From: Verrucomicrobiota bacterium
GTDB taxonomy: Bacteria; Verrucomicrobiota; Verrucomicrobiia; Limisphaerales; UBA9464
Direction of reading: 5' to 3'
Length of the DNA: 37,905 nt
NCBI GenBank assembly: GCA_947471985.1
Contig: CANIZL010000064.1
Location: 1 to 37,905 of the forward strand
The stretch's first letter is position 1, and each line of letters begins with the position of its first letter. Under the pieces are notes generated by a model, which ran no database searches, had not been told where the DNA came from, and saw only the letters and a program-made list of their open reading frames with translations. The translations under genes were made by a program, and so were the position numbers. Shown in pieces: positions 7,883 through 16,101 of the stretch.

Positions 7883-8812
7883 CTAACTCAGCTCGCCGGC
7901 TCCGGCCGCGAGGGTCCACGCGGAGGGGTGCGATTGAAATCCCAGCCGCGGGTAATAACCCACTGCCTTGGGAGCGCTCAGCAGGATTAGTTGGGCCGTT
8001 CCGCCCAACGCCCGGGTATGACGGATCAGCTCCCGTCCGATCCCACGGCGTTGGTGACTGGCCCGCACCGCCAGATCACTCAGATAGGTGCAATAGGCGA
8101 AGTCCGAAACACTGCGCGCGAGGCCCACCAATTGATCCCCCTCCCACGCACTGACCAAGAGATTCGCCCCGGCCAGCATGGCCGCCAATCGACCCGGTTC
8201 ATCCAAAGGCCGCCGTTCTCCCAGAGTCGATGCCACATACAACTCCCGAACCACGGACTCCTCCAGCGCACGTGTGCGCCGATAGGTAATCCCATCGCGT
8301 TCACCCAGCGGCCCGAGGCCCCGGTAGCGTTCCCAGATCAAGTGGAAGGCCCCGGTGAAATCGTTGGGCCTCAATTCGCGCCAGGTATCCACGGCGGACG
8401 GCGTAAACCAGCCGCCACCCCGCAGTTCACTCTGCTGCCACGTCAGGAGGCCGTCGTAGGTCAGGCGATAAACCCAGCAGAATTCCATGCCCGTCGCCGG
8501 CGAAGCCGCGCACTTGAACAGCCGCTCCAGGGGTGCCGTGACATGGATCCCCAATTCCTCCCCCAATTCACGCCGGGCACAGGCATCGTAGTCCTCCCCG
8601 GCATCCAGATGTCCCGCCGCGGAGGTATCCCACTGGCCGGGCGACATGTCCTTGTCCAGCGAGCGCTGTTGCACAAAGACCTCGCCGCGGGAGTTGAACA
8701 CCAGGATGTGCGCCGCACGATGGCGACAGCCCCGGCGATGCACCTCGCTCCGGGGCGCTTGGTGGGTCACGACGTCCTGTTCATCCACCACATCAAAAAT
8801 TTCCTCGGCCAC
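7883..8812 (-). CDS. Nudix hydrolase-GNAT acetyltransferase fusion
   Basis: The N-terminal half is a Nudix hydrolase with a perfect Nudix box (G-x5-E-x7-RELGEELG-I, residues ~67-89) in the YfcD/isopentenyl-diphosphate-isomerase-like subfamily, recognisable from the opening EEIFDVVDEQD. The C-terminal ~140 residues look like a GNAT N-acetyltransferase: a strand LSDLAVRASHQ, the acetyl-CoA loop RRGIGREL, and the closing GYYPRLGF motif. One activity likely cleaves a nucleoside- or isoprenoid-type diphosphate and the other acetylates an amine; substrates are unknown. I chose the GTG at 8812 because family members begin with the residues that follow it. An ATG at 8908 would add 32 residues containing a CxxCC cluster and would crowd the divergent protease promoter. 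Confidence 0.85.
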   Translation of the reverse strand: MAEEIFDVVDEQDVVTHQAPRSEVHRRGCRHRAAHILVFNSRGEVFVQQRSLDKDMSPGQWDTSAAGHLDAGEDYDACARRELGEELGIHVTAPLERLFKCAASPATGMEFCWVYRLTYDGLLTWQQSELRGGGWFTPSAVDTWRELRPNDFTGAFHLIWERYRGLGPLGERDGITYRRTRALEESVVRELYVASTLGERRPLDEPGRLAAMLAGANLLVSAWEGDQLVGLARSVSDFAYCTYLSDLAVRASHQRRGIGRELIRHTRALGGTAQLILLSAPKAVGYYPRLGFQSHPSAWTLAAGAGELS

Positions 8813-8931
8813 GCAACAAACGTGACACGGCTTCCCTCCCCAGACCAGTCGGGCTGCAATTTCGCGGCCCCGCACAATCGCCTCACGAACCGTATTGCCG
8901 GTCGGCAACTCCGGGGCAACTTCCCTGCGTC

Positions 8932-10719
8932 GTGCAGATCCAAAATATCTCCCGCCCCACGCCGGCCCCCGCCCTTCCGATTCGACGCATGTGGGGTTGG
9001 CTGGCCGTTCTGGCGCTCTCCGCTCCCTTCGCCACCGCCCAGCAGATTCCCATCGTCGAGCGTCAACTGCCCAATGGTTTCAAGCTGCTGCTCGTCGAAC
9101 GACGCGGCGAGCCCCGGATCTCCGGCGGCTGGGTCGCCCGGGTCGGGTCGGCCAACGAACGCCCGGGCATCACAGGCATCGCGCACCTTTTCGAACACAT
9201 GATGTTCAAGGGCACGCCGACCCTTGGCACCAAGGACGCCAAACGCGATCAGGAACTCATCGCCGAACAGGAGCGCGTCCGCGACCTGATGCGGCAGGAG
9301 GAAGTGATTCTCCGATCCCGCCTGCGCCGCGGTGAAACCGACGACATTACGGCGCCGGAAAGCAAGACCGACCGCTATCGCGAACTCGAGGCGGACTTCA
9401 AGAAGCTACTGGATGAACAGCGCTCCCTAATGGTGAAAAACGAGTTCGACCGAGTCTACACCCTCGCCGGCGCCTCCGGCATGAACGCCTTCACCACCGA
9501 GGACATGACCGGGTATTTCATCAACGTGCCCGCCAACAAACTCGAACTCTGGGCCTGGATGGAAAGCGAGCGCCTGCTGCGCCCGGTATTCCGCGAGTTC
9601 TACTCCGAACGCGACGTGGTCTTCGAAGAACGGCGCATGCGGATCGAATCCCGCCCCACGGGAAAATTCCAGGAACAGTTCACCGCCATGTTCTGGGATG
9701 CCCATCCCTATAACTGGCCGGTGATCGGCTGGCCCAGTGACATCCCGGCAATTTCCAAGGCCCAAGCGGACGAATTCTACCGGCTCTACTACCAGCCGCA
9801 GAACATCACCCTGATTCTGGTGGGTGATTTCCAGACCGCCGAGGCCGAGGCGGTGGTCACCCGTTATTTCGGGCGAATCCCAGCCGGCCAGCAGCCGCCA
9901 CCCGAGGTGACCACGCTCGAGATTCCCTCCTACGCGGAAAAGCGATTCAATGCGGAGGCTGAAACGAATCCCGAAGTGGAGATCCAGTGGCGCACCGTGG
10001 CGTTCCAGCACCGGGACGGCTACGCGCTGGAGGTTCTCCAGCAATTGCTCAATGGACGCACGGGCCGGCTCTACAAGGGCCTGGTGCGGGGCCGGGAAAT
10101 TGCCACGGAGGTCTATGCCAATCAGGATTCCCGCAAATGGGCCGGCGCCTTCGGCATCGGTGCCGAAGTGAAGGACGGTCATACCCCCGCGGAGGTGGAA
10201 ACCGCCCTTTACGCCGAATTGGAAAAACTGCGCACCGAGCCAATTCCACCAGAGGAGCTGCAAAAGGTGAAGAACCAATTCGCCGCGGGCGAATACCGGA
10301 AGCTGTCCGCCAATTTCCCGATCTTCGTTGGCATCCTGCAGAACGAAGGCCTCGGTGACTGGCACGAAATCAACGACGGCGGCCAGAAGATCCAGGCGGT
10401 CACCACCGCCGAAGTGCAGCGCGTGGTCGGGAAATATCTGACCAGGGAAAATCGCGCGGTGGCCACCTACACCCGCAAGGCCAGCGCGCCCGCGGCGGAC
10501 CAGGATCCGGATCTGGCCGGACTGGCACCCGACCAGTTGCCGGCCATCCGCCGGGTGCTCAGTGTCATCCAGGCCGAAAAAGACCTCGGCAAACTCAAAG
10601 CCAACCTGGCCGCAATGGAGGCGCAGTCAGCCAATGCCGATCCCAAACGCCAGCAATTCCAGAAAATCCTCAAGAAGAAGGTCGCCGAACGGATTGCGAC
10701 CCTGGACCAGAAAAAGTGA
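8932..10719 (+). CDS. M16 family zinc metalloprotease (catalytic subunit)
   Basis: An insulinase/pitrilysin-family peptidase, 595 aa from this start. The inverted zinc motif HLFEH is at residues 85-89 and the downstream helix EERRMRIES near residue 235 supplies the third metal-ligand Glu. An unusually long charged insertion (~residues 100-165) separates these blocks. The C-terminal half is a second M16-like domain containing the LLNGRTGRLYKGLV stretch. The first ~38 residues form a signal peptide (RR before WGWLAVLALSAPFATA, then cleavage after Ala), so it acts in the periplasm. The start at 8932 keeps the two Arg of the n-region; an ATG at 8989 would lose them. It is followed by a second M16 gene lacking the zinc motif, with touching ends, implying a two-subunit enzyme. 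Confidence 0.92.
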   Translation: MQIQNISRPTPAPALPIRRMWGWLAVLALSAPFATAQQIPIVERQLPNGFKLLLVERRGEPRISGGWVARVGSANERPGITGIAHLFEHMMFKGTPTLGTKDAKRDQELIAEQERVRDLMRQEEVILRSRLRRGETDDITAPESKTDRYRELEADFKKLLDEQRSLMVKNEFDRVYTLAGASGMNAFTTEDMTGYFINVPANKLELWAWMESERLLRPVFREFYSERDVVFEERRMRIESRPTGKFQEQFTAMFWDAHPYNWPVIGWPSDIPAISKAQADEFYRLYYQPQNITLILVGDFQTAEAEAVVTRYFGRIPAGQQPPPEVTTLEIPSYAEKRFNAEAETNPEVEIQWRTVAFQHRDGYALEVLQQLLNGRTGRLYKGLVRGREIATEVYANQDSRKWAGAFGIGAEVKDGHTPAEVETALYAELEKLRTEPIPPEELQKVKNQFAAGEYRKLSANFPIFVGILQNEGLGDWHEINDGGQKIQAVTTAEVQRVVGKYLTRENRAVATYTRKASAPAADQDPDLAGLAPDQLPAIRRVLSVIQAEKDLGKLKANLAAMEAQSANADPKRQQFQKILKKKVAERIATLDQKK

Positions 10720-10760
10720 ACTCCTCGTCCGCCACCCCAATCCCAAAAGAATTTTCGCCC

Positions 10761-12272
10761 ATGTTCCGCCTGATTCTGGTTCGCACGATCTGTCTCCTCG
10801 GAGTCGTGCCGCGCCTCTTCTCCGCCGAAATCCCCGACCGCCCGGAAAAGCTGACCTTTCCGGAATCGCGATACGAGCCACCCGTCCCCGCCGAATACCG
10901 GGTGCCGTTGCAGGCCGGCCCGATCGCTTATCTCGTCCCGGACACCGAACTGCCGCTGGTCAATGTGCAGGTCCTGGTGCGGTGTGGCAGCTATCTGGAG
11001 CCGGTGGGGAGGGCCGGCTTGGCCGATTTCACCGGTCATCTGCTCGTCCGGGGGGGCACCGCCAATCGGTCCCCCGAAGAACTGGAAGAGCGCCTTGCCT
11101 TCCTTGCCGCCGGGCTCACCTCCGGTATCGGTGATGAGCAGGGTACCGTGAACTTGAACCTGCTTTCCAAGGACCTCACCGAGGGCCTGCAATTGCTGCG
11201 CGAAGTACTGACTTCGCCGCGCTTCGAAACCAATCGCCTCAATCTCTACCGGCAACAGATCATCCAGGGCATGCAGCAGCGGAACGATGATTCCGCCGAT
11301 ATTGAGGCCCGCGAGCAGGCCCTTCTCAGCTATGGCCCGGACTTCTGGTCCAACCATTTTACCACCCTCAAATCCGTGGAATCCATCACTCCGGAGGATC
11401 TTCGCGACTTCCATCGAAAATGGTTCCACCCGACGAATTTCGTCGTGGCGGTGAACGGCGATTTTGATCGCACCAAGATGATTGCCGCGCTGGAAACCGT
11501 CTTCGGCAACTGGCCGTTTTCCGGAACGGTACCGCCGCCCATTCCCACCAACACCGTGCTGGCCAAGCCGGGGGTCTACGTGGTCAACAAGGAGGTAAAC
11601 CAAGGCCGTGTCTCCGTGCTGCTCCCCGGGGTGAAACGCAATGATCCGGATTTCATCGCCATCCAGGTCATGAACGACATCCTCGGCGGCGGCGGTTTCA
11701 CGTCCCGCATCATGAACCGCGTCCGGAGCGACGAGGGCCTGGCCTATGGCGCATCGAGCCAGTTTCCCGGCGGAGTGAATTTCGCCAAGCCTTTTGAGGC
11801 CGCGTTTCAATCCAAATCACGCACCGTGACCTACGCCAGCAGCATCATCCTCGACGAAATCAACCGCATCAGCTCCACCCCGGTATCCAACGAGGAATTG
11901 CAGACCGCGAAACGGAGTTTCATCGATACCTTCCCGGAGCATTTCAACACCAAGGGCAAGGTGGCCACCACCTTTGCGCGGGACGAATTCACGGGACGCT
12001 ACGCCCAAACGCCCGATTTCTGGCGCACCTGGCGCGGCAAGGTCGAAGCGGTCACGGCGGAAGACGTCAAGCGGGTGGCAGCCAAACACCTGCATCCCGA
12101 CGAAGCGATCATTCTGATCGTGGGCCAGCAGGATGAGATCACCAAGGGCCACCCGGATCATCCGGTGAAACTGGCGCAACTCGCGTCCGGCAAGGTCACT
12201 GAATTGCCCCTGCGCGATCCGCTGACGCTCGAGCCCCTGCCCTCGACACCGCCCGCCGCCCCGGCCAAGTAG
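10761..12272 (+). CDS. M16 family peptidase-like protein (non-catalytic partner)
   Basis: A 503-aa M16-fold protein. Where the catalytic motif should be, the sequence reads DFTGHLLVRGGT, so HxxEH is lost and it should be proteolytically inactive. It keeps the substrate-closing elements of the C-terminal domain (LGGGGFTSRI then RSDEGLAYG), as expected of the non-catalytic subunit of paired bacterial M16 enzymes. A signal peptide (MFRLILVRTICLLG, cleavage near FSA) places it in the periplasm. An upstream in-frame GTG at 10716 overlaps the stop of the catalytic gene as GTGA and may be the coupled start; I prefer 10761 because the signal peptide begins there. Together with the preceding gene it probably degrades short periplasmic peptides. 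Confidence 0.9.
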   Translation: MFRLILVRTICLLGVVPRLFSAEIPDRPEKLTFPESRYEPPVPAEYRVPLQAGPIAYLVPDTELPLVNVQVLVRCGSYLEPVGRAGLADFTGHLLVRGGTANRSPEELEERLAFLAAGLTSGIGDEQGTVNLNLLSKDLTEGLQLLREVLTSPRFETNRLNLYRQQIIQGMQQRNDDSADIEAREQALLSYGPDFWSNHFTTLKSVESITPEDLRDFHRKWFHPTNFVVAVNGDFDRTKMIAALETVFGNWPFSGTVPPPIPTNTVLAKPGVYVVNKEVNQGRVSVLLPGVKRNDPDFIAIQVMNDILGGGGFTSRIMNRVRSDEGLAYGASSQFPGGVNFAKPFEAAFQSKSRTVTYASSIILDEINRISSTPVSNEELQTAKRSFIDTFPEHFNTKGKVATTFARDEFTGRYAQTPDFWRTWRGKVEAVTAEDVKRVAAKHLHPDEAIILIVGQQDEITKGHPDHPVKLAQLASGKVTELPLRDPLTLEPLPSTPPAAPAK

Positions 12273-12371
12273 CGCGACGGACGACGGCCCGCCGGGCATC
12301 CGACCAGCTCGCCCCGTCGGATTCCCGGTGCCGTCGCCGTTCCGGCAGACGAAATCAACCGTGCGTTCCGC

Positions 12372-13655
12372 TCATGCCTGGGCCGAAACGCGCTCGATGG
12401 AGGGCCCGGTTCCGGTCAAGGACCGGCGCACCCACGCCCACATGGCCCGCAGGCCCACTTCGTGAATTTCGTCGATTCCATAGGCCTGGCCCAGCAGCTT
12501 CTCGTGGCCGGCATAACGCGGCGGAAAATCGAGGATATCGAAGGATTTCCCGCTGCCCGGCGGCGTGTCCAACTGGAGCAGCTCCGGATGAATGAAGCCC
12601 CGGCCGATGGCGTATTGACCGGCCGGCAGGGTCACGGAGCGCACGGCCAGCACCAGCCAGGGACGATAGCGAAAAACCAATTCCCCGGACTCCGTGCGCG
12701 CGAGCCAGCCGTAAGTGCGCCGCGGTGTCTTCCCTAGTTTCAGGGTCAGAAACGCCCGGTTGTCGGTAACGGCCGGCACCCGCCGAAACCGGTGAAAGGT
12801 CGCGATGTCCCAGGCGAAAACCTGACCGAAAGTGAGCCAACGAAACGCCCAACCCGCGAGCGGCAGGCACGCCAGGATGATGAGCCCCGACCAGGCCGCC
12901 CCCAGATTGGGGCTGGCGAGCGAGGTGGCCGCCACCGTGGAGAGCAGAAACAGCCGCACGGCCTTTAAAGCCGCATCGACCGTCCCAAAGGGACTGATGA
13001 GAATCAGGACCTGAATGACGTGCGAGACCAGGAAAACCGAAATGTAAGCCACCAGCGCCAGCGGCACGGTGAGCAAGCCGAGCAGCGGACTGAAATCGAT
13101 GGCCGCCAAGCCCAGGCCGGTCATGGCCGAACCGCCGTCGGTCGACAGGGAGCGGGAGATGGACCAGGCCAAGGGGATAACCGCGCCGGTGGCGAGCAGC
13201 GCCGAGAACTTGTTTTCAAACAGTTCCGCCACATCACACGGCTTCTTCAGCACCTTGGGAAGGACTGGACCCGCGGCGTCTTTGACGAAGACCAGCAGCA
13301 CCAGTCCCAGCGCCGGCACCCAAAACCAAGGCTGCGACCACCACGCCAGCTCACTCCGGCGTTCCGCCGGAGTATGAAAGTAGCGCCAGGCGCCCACGGC
13401 TCCGACACCTAATGCGGGGGAGATGGCCATCCCGGTCACCTGCGACACGGCCTCAGCCGCCGTCACGCCCGGCAGTTTTGCGGGCGCCGGAGACCCCGCC
13501 ATGGACTTTGCGGCTCCACCGGTGGCGGCTGGCGCGCTGGCGGCCTGGACCCCGGCACCGAGACTCAGCCAGCCCAATAAAAATGCCAACGTCAGACATT
13601 GGAATCCGGCCCGGCGCTGGCCCCAGGAGACACGTTCAGACTTCACAGTGCTCAC
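12372..13655 (-). CDS. Multi-pass membrane protein of unknown function
   Basis: A signal-peptide-like start (LTLAFLLGWLSLGAGVQAA) is followed by an Ala/Pro-rich stretch, then about six hydrophobic helices (WFWVPALGLVLLVFV, FSALLATGAVIPLAW, LLGLLTVPLALVAYISVF, QVLILISPFG, LIILACLPLAGWAF) and a ~150-residue soluble C-terminal domain. I recognise no family. The open frame continues to an ATG at 13802, but that overlaps the next gene upstream by 82 nt. GTG codons at 13655 and 13646 put the signal peptide at the N-terminus, so I used 13655. It follows a PepSY-helix protein gene on the same strand and may be co-transcribed with it. Confidence 0.6.
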   Translation of the reverse strand: MSTVKSERVSWGQRRAGFQCLTLAFLLGWLSLGAGVQAASAPAATGGAAKSMAGSPAPAKLPGVTAAEAVSQVTGMAISPALGVGAVGAWRYFHTPAERRSELAWWSQPWFWVPALGLVLLVFVKDAAGPVLPKVLKKPCDVAELFENKFSALLATGAVIPLAWSISRSLSTDGGSAMTGLGLAAIDFSPLLGLLTVPLALVAYISVFLVSHVIQVLILISPFGTVDAALKAVRLFLLSTVAATSLASPNLGAAWSGLIILACLPLAGWAFRWLTFGQVFAWDIATFHRFRRVPAVTDNRAFLTLKLGKTPRRTYGWLARTESGELVFRYRPWLVLAVRSVTLPAGQYAIGRGFIHPELLQLDTPPGSGKSFDILDFPPRYAGHEKLLGQAYGIDEIHEVGLRAMWAWVRRSLTGTGPSIERVSAQA

Positions 13656-13720
13656 GCTGGGTCGAACCCGGCACCGATGGAAGTGGAAAGTGGCGTGCGG
13701 GATTCGTCGCTGGTGGTCCC

Positions 13721-14104
13721 TCAACGCGCCGCCCGGGGGGCCAGTAACAAGAGCGCGATCGGAACCGCAAAACCGCCCACCAACATGGCCCAGAACAACC
13801 ATTGCGGCCGCAGCGTGCGATACCCCAACACCACGCCCAGCAGCGTGGTCAGCAGGATTGCCACCGACATGGCCACGGTTAGCGCCCGGAATACCGTGGG
13901 TGACGACTGCTGCCGTGCGCCGGTCCGGGGATAGATCTGATCCGTGTGCACGACCCTCAGTTTCTGCACCAGGGACTCCGCCTCACCCGGATCCTTGAGC
14001 CGATCCCGATCCACGACCTGATACCAACCACTGGCCACGAAGAAGAATAACAAGGGGGCGAAGAATATGCCCAGATAGGTGTGAAAACGCCGAAGTATCC
14101 TCAT
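13721..14104 (-). CDS. Small PepSY-associated-helix-type membrane protein
   Basis: A 127-aa protein starting MRILRRFHTYLGIF, a pattern typical of PepSY-associated transmembrane proteins. Helix 1 covers residues ~10-26 (FAPLLFFFVASGWYQV), an extracytoplasmic region of ~45 residues follows, then two more helices (ALTVAMSVAILLTTLLG and LFWAMLVGGFAVPIALL). Proteins of this kind often sit beside iron-reductase or metal systems, but nothing local proves that. Starting at the ATG at 14104 leaves a 134-bp promoter region toward the divergent DUF1684 lipoprotein gene; the longer reading would run through the inverted repeat there. Confidence 0.65.
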   Translation of the reverse strand: MRILRRFHTYLGIFFAPLLFFFVASGWYQVVDRDRLKDPGEAESLVQKLRVVHTDQIYPRTGARQQSSPTVFRALTVAMSVAILLTTLLGVVLGYRTLRPQWLFWAMLVGGFAVPIALLLLAPRAAR

Positions 14105-14153
14105 GCTCGACAATCTGGCGGAGACCGGGGTCCAGGGAAACCAAAGCTTGGCC

Positions 14154-14181
14154 GCGGAAGCGGATGACGCAGCGCTTCCGC
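14154..14181. promoter_or_regulatory. Perfect 9-bp inverted repeat, candidate operator
   Basis: GCGGAAGCG and CGCTTCCGC form perfect 9-bp arms around a 10-nt spacer. It lies between the divergent starts of the PepSY-type gene (14104) and the DUF1684 gene (14239), where a dimeric repressor could control both. No T-tract follows, so it does not read as a terminator. The operator role is inferred. Confidence 0.45.
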
Positions 14182-14238
14182 CACCACCACCCCGGATTGC
14201 CGTTGTACCGCCGCAATCTGAATTTACGGTCCCCAGCA

Positions 14239-15147
14239 ATGCGAACGCGAACCACGGGGAATGCAGGATTCGGGATTCTGCCGACGTGCGTCACCGCGAC
14301 CCTTCTGGCGGGCTGCGCCACCCCTTCCCAGCCACGCAACTCCGCGCCCGAAAACTGGCATACGTGGCAACAGCAGCGCCGGGAATCGGTCGCCGGCACC
14401 AACGGATGGACCACCATCGTTGGCCTCTACTGGCTGAAAGAAGGCCGGTACACGGTCGGGCCGGGCCCGGAAGCGGCAATCCAAGTCACCCCCGAAGGTC
14501 CCCGAGGTGAATTCATACGCGCAGGAGCCAACGTCTGGTTCCACCCCGCACCGGGCCTCGCCGTGACGGTTGACGGTCGAAGCGTCGACACGGCAATTCA
14601 GCTGGCTTCGGACGCACCCGGACCCGCCACCAAACTAAACTACGGCCAGCACCAACTCTGGCTCCTGGAACGGGGTGATCGATTGGGCATTCGCGTCCGG
14701 GATCGGGCCTCAGCGGCTCGCCGGGATTTTCATGGCCTAAGCTATTTCCCCTGGCAGGCCCGCTGGCAGATTGAGGCCCGCTTCGAGGCCCATCCGGCCG
14801 GGCAGACCCTCCCCATCCGCGATGTCACCGGTGCCACCAAATCCGAACCGAATCCGGGCGTGATCATCTTCCTGCATGACGGTCGCGAGCATCGCTTGGA
14901 GGCTCTCGCGGATGCCGAAACCCAGGATCTTTTTATCCTGTTCCGGGATGGGACCAGTGGGTCCTCAACCTACCCACCCGGTCGTTTCCTCCATGCTCCC
15001 TATCCGGATGCCCAGGGACGCGTGATCTTGGATTTTAATCGCGCTTACAATCCTCCCTGCGCGTTTACGGATTTCGCGACGTGCCCGCGCCCGCCCGCCG
15101 AAAACCAACTACCCTTCCCGGTTTCGGCTGGCGAGAAGCGGCACTAA
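14239..15147 (+). CDS. DUF1684 domain lipoprotein
   Basis: A 302-aa protein with a lipoprotein signal peptide: positively charged start, hydrophobic core, then lipobox LAGC. The mature part matches the DUF1684 family, whose members share the opening GWTTIVGLYWLKEG, the central DVTGATKS segment and the near-C-terminal block NPPCAFTDFATCPRPP with two conserved Cys. The biochemical function of the family is not established; members are found in many environmental bacteria. The ATG at 14239 is chosen because the upstream extension is Pro-rich, runs through the inverted repeat, and would bury the signal peptide. Confidence 0.85.
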   Translation: MRTRTTGNAGFGILPTCVTATLLAGCATPSQPRNSAPENWHTWQQQRRESVAGTNGWTTIVGLYWLKEGRYTVGPGPEAAIQVTPEGPRGEFIRAGANVWFHPAPGLAVTVDGRSVDTAIQLASDAPGPATKLNYGQHQLWLLERGDRLGIRVRDRASAARRDFHGLSYFPWQARWQIEARFEAHPAGQTLPIRDVTGATKSEPNPGVIIFLHDGREHRLEALADAETQDLFILFRDGTSGSSTYPPGRFLHAPYPDAQGRVILDFNRAYNPPCAFTDFATCPRPPAENQLPFPVSAGEKRH

Positions 15148-15165
15148 CCCCCGGGTCGGGCGGAT

Positions 15166-16026
15166 TCAATCCGGCTTTATCTCCGCGGCATCCAGCGCCG
15201 GATTGCTCACCGGCCCATCCCAACGCTTGGTGCTGCCCGCAATCGAGGACCCGGAAAACACGTTGTAAAACTGCCCCCAGATCAGCTGGCTACCCCGGCT
15301 CCCCCCAGCGTGTCCGTCCGCGAAAACGCTGTTCATTCGCCGTTGATGCTTCCGCATTTGCGATTGAAACCGGAAGTTCTGATTCCCGGTGGGCGCGGTC
15401 GCTTGCGGAAAAGACCCACCCGCCCAGTACCCGTCGAGCCATGCCGCATCCGCTTTTTCATTACCTATACCACCACCGATTTCCGCGGGGTCATCCGTTC
15501 CGTTCACTTCCGTCACGGCCAGCACTTCCGCCGTTCGCTCGATGTCGGACACTTTGACAATTTTGCCGGCATCGCCGCCGAAGACCCCCAGGTAGTTGAA
15601 CCCGTAGGAGAGGAAACCGGTAATGGTCGGATCGAACTGGCCGGGTTCGGACTTGTACGTCAGGCCGCGACGTTTCTTCGGACAGACCCAGGACCGGGCA
15701 CTGCCCAGATAATTGGAAAGGGCACTGGCCGGCGTGCGTTGCCATTCACCGCCGCAGTTTTTTCCGTGCGCATTGCGATACGGCCCGCCGGCCCACCACT
15801 GGTTGGGATAACGATCCCGGGCATCATCCGCATACATCGTGAAGGCCAGGCCGATCTGCTTGGTATTATTGAGGCAGGCAGCGGACATCCCCTTGTCCTT
15901 GGCGGTGGCCAGAGCCGGGAGCAGCATGCCCGCCAGAATCGCGATGATGGCAATGACCACCAGCAGCTCAATCAAGGTGAAGGCACCGGAAAGCGCCATC
16001 GCCGGGGCATTTCTGCGGGGATTCAT
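15166..16026 (-). CDS. Type IV prepilin-like/DUF1559-type protein with H-X9-DG motif
   Basis: A 286-aa pseudopilin-like protein. The N-terminus has the prepilin peptidase site and hydrophobic helix ([20 protein letters not shown], cleavage before Phe). A large globular domain follows, starting [17 protein letters not shown]. The C-terminal part contains [12 protein letters not shown], the H-X9-DG motif seen in large paralogous families of Planctomycetes and Verrucomicrobia. Such proteins are exported through type IV pilus or type II secretion-like machinery. Their role is mostly unknown. The gene stands alone here, with its end 18 nt from the convergent DUF1684 gene. Confidence 0.92.
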   Translation of the reverse strand: MNPRRNAPAMALSGAFTLIELLVVIAIIAILAGMLLPALATAKDKGMSAACLNNTKQIGLAFTMYADDARDRYPNQWWAGGPYRNAHGKNCGGEWQRTPASALSNYLGSARSWVCPKKRRGLTYKSEPGQFDPTITGFLSYGFNYLGVFGGDAGKIVKVSDIERTAEVLAVTEVNGTDDPAEIGGGIGNEKADAAWLDGYWAGGSFPQATAPTGNQNFRFQSQMRKHQRRMNSVFADGHAGGSRGSQLIWGQFYNVFSGSSIAGSTKRWDGPVSNPALDAAEIKPD

Positions 16027-16101
16027 GCGCCCTAAATAGATCCATCAGCCCGCGTGTCAGCCGATTTTCCACTCCTCCTAATTTTAGCGGGCCGACCGGC
16101 G

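Noticed and set aside
7991-9202. Long plus-strand open frame opposite the Nudix-GNAT gene
   Set aside because: It runs antisense to a gene with a perfect Nudix box and shows no domain; GC-rich DNA produces such frames.
9427-10365. 312-codon minus-strand frame over the catalytic M16 gene
   Set aside because: It mirrors the sense gene codon by codon and is His/Gly-rich in the way typical of antisense shadows.
10467-11810. 447-codon minus-strand open frame over the M16 partner gene
   Set aside because: The opposite strand encodes a clear M16 protein with a signal peptide; the antisense product has no recognisable features.
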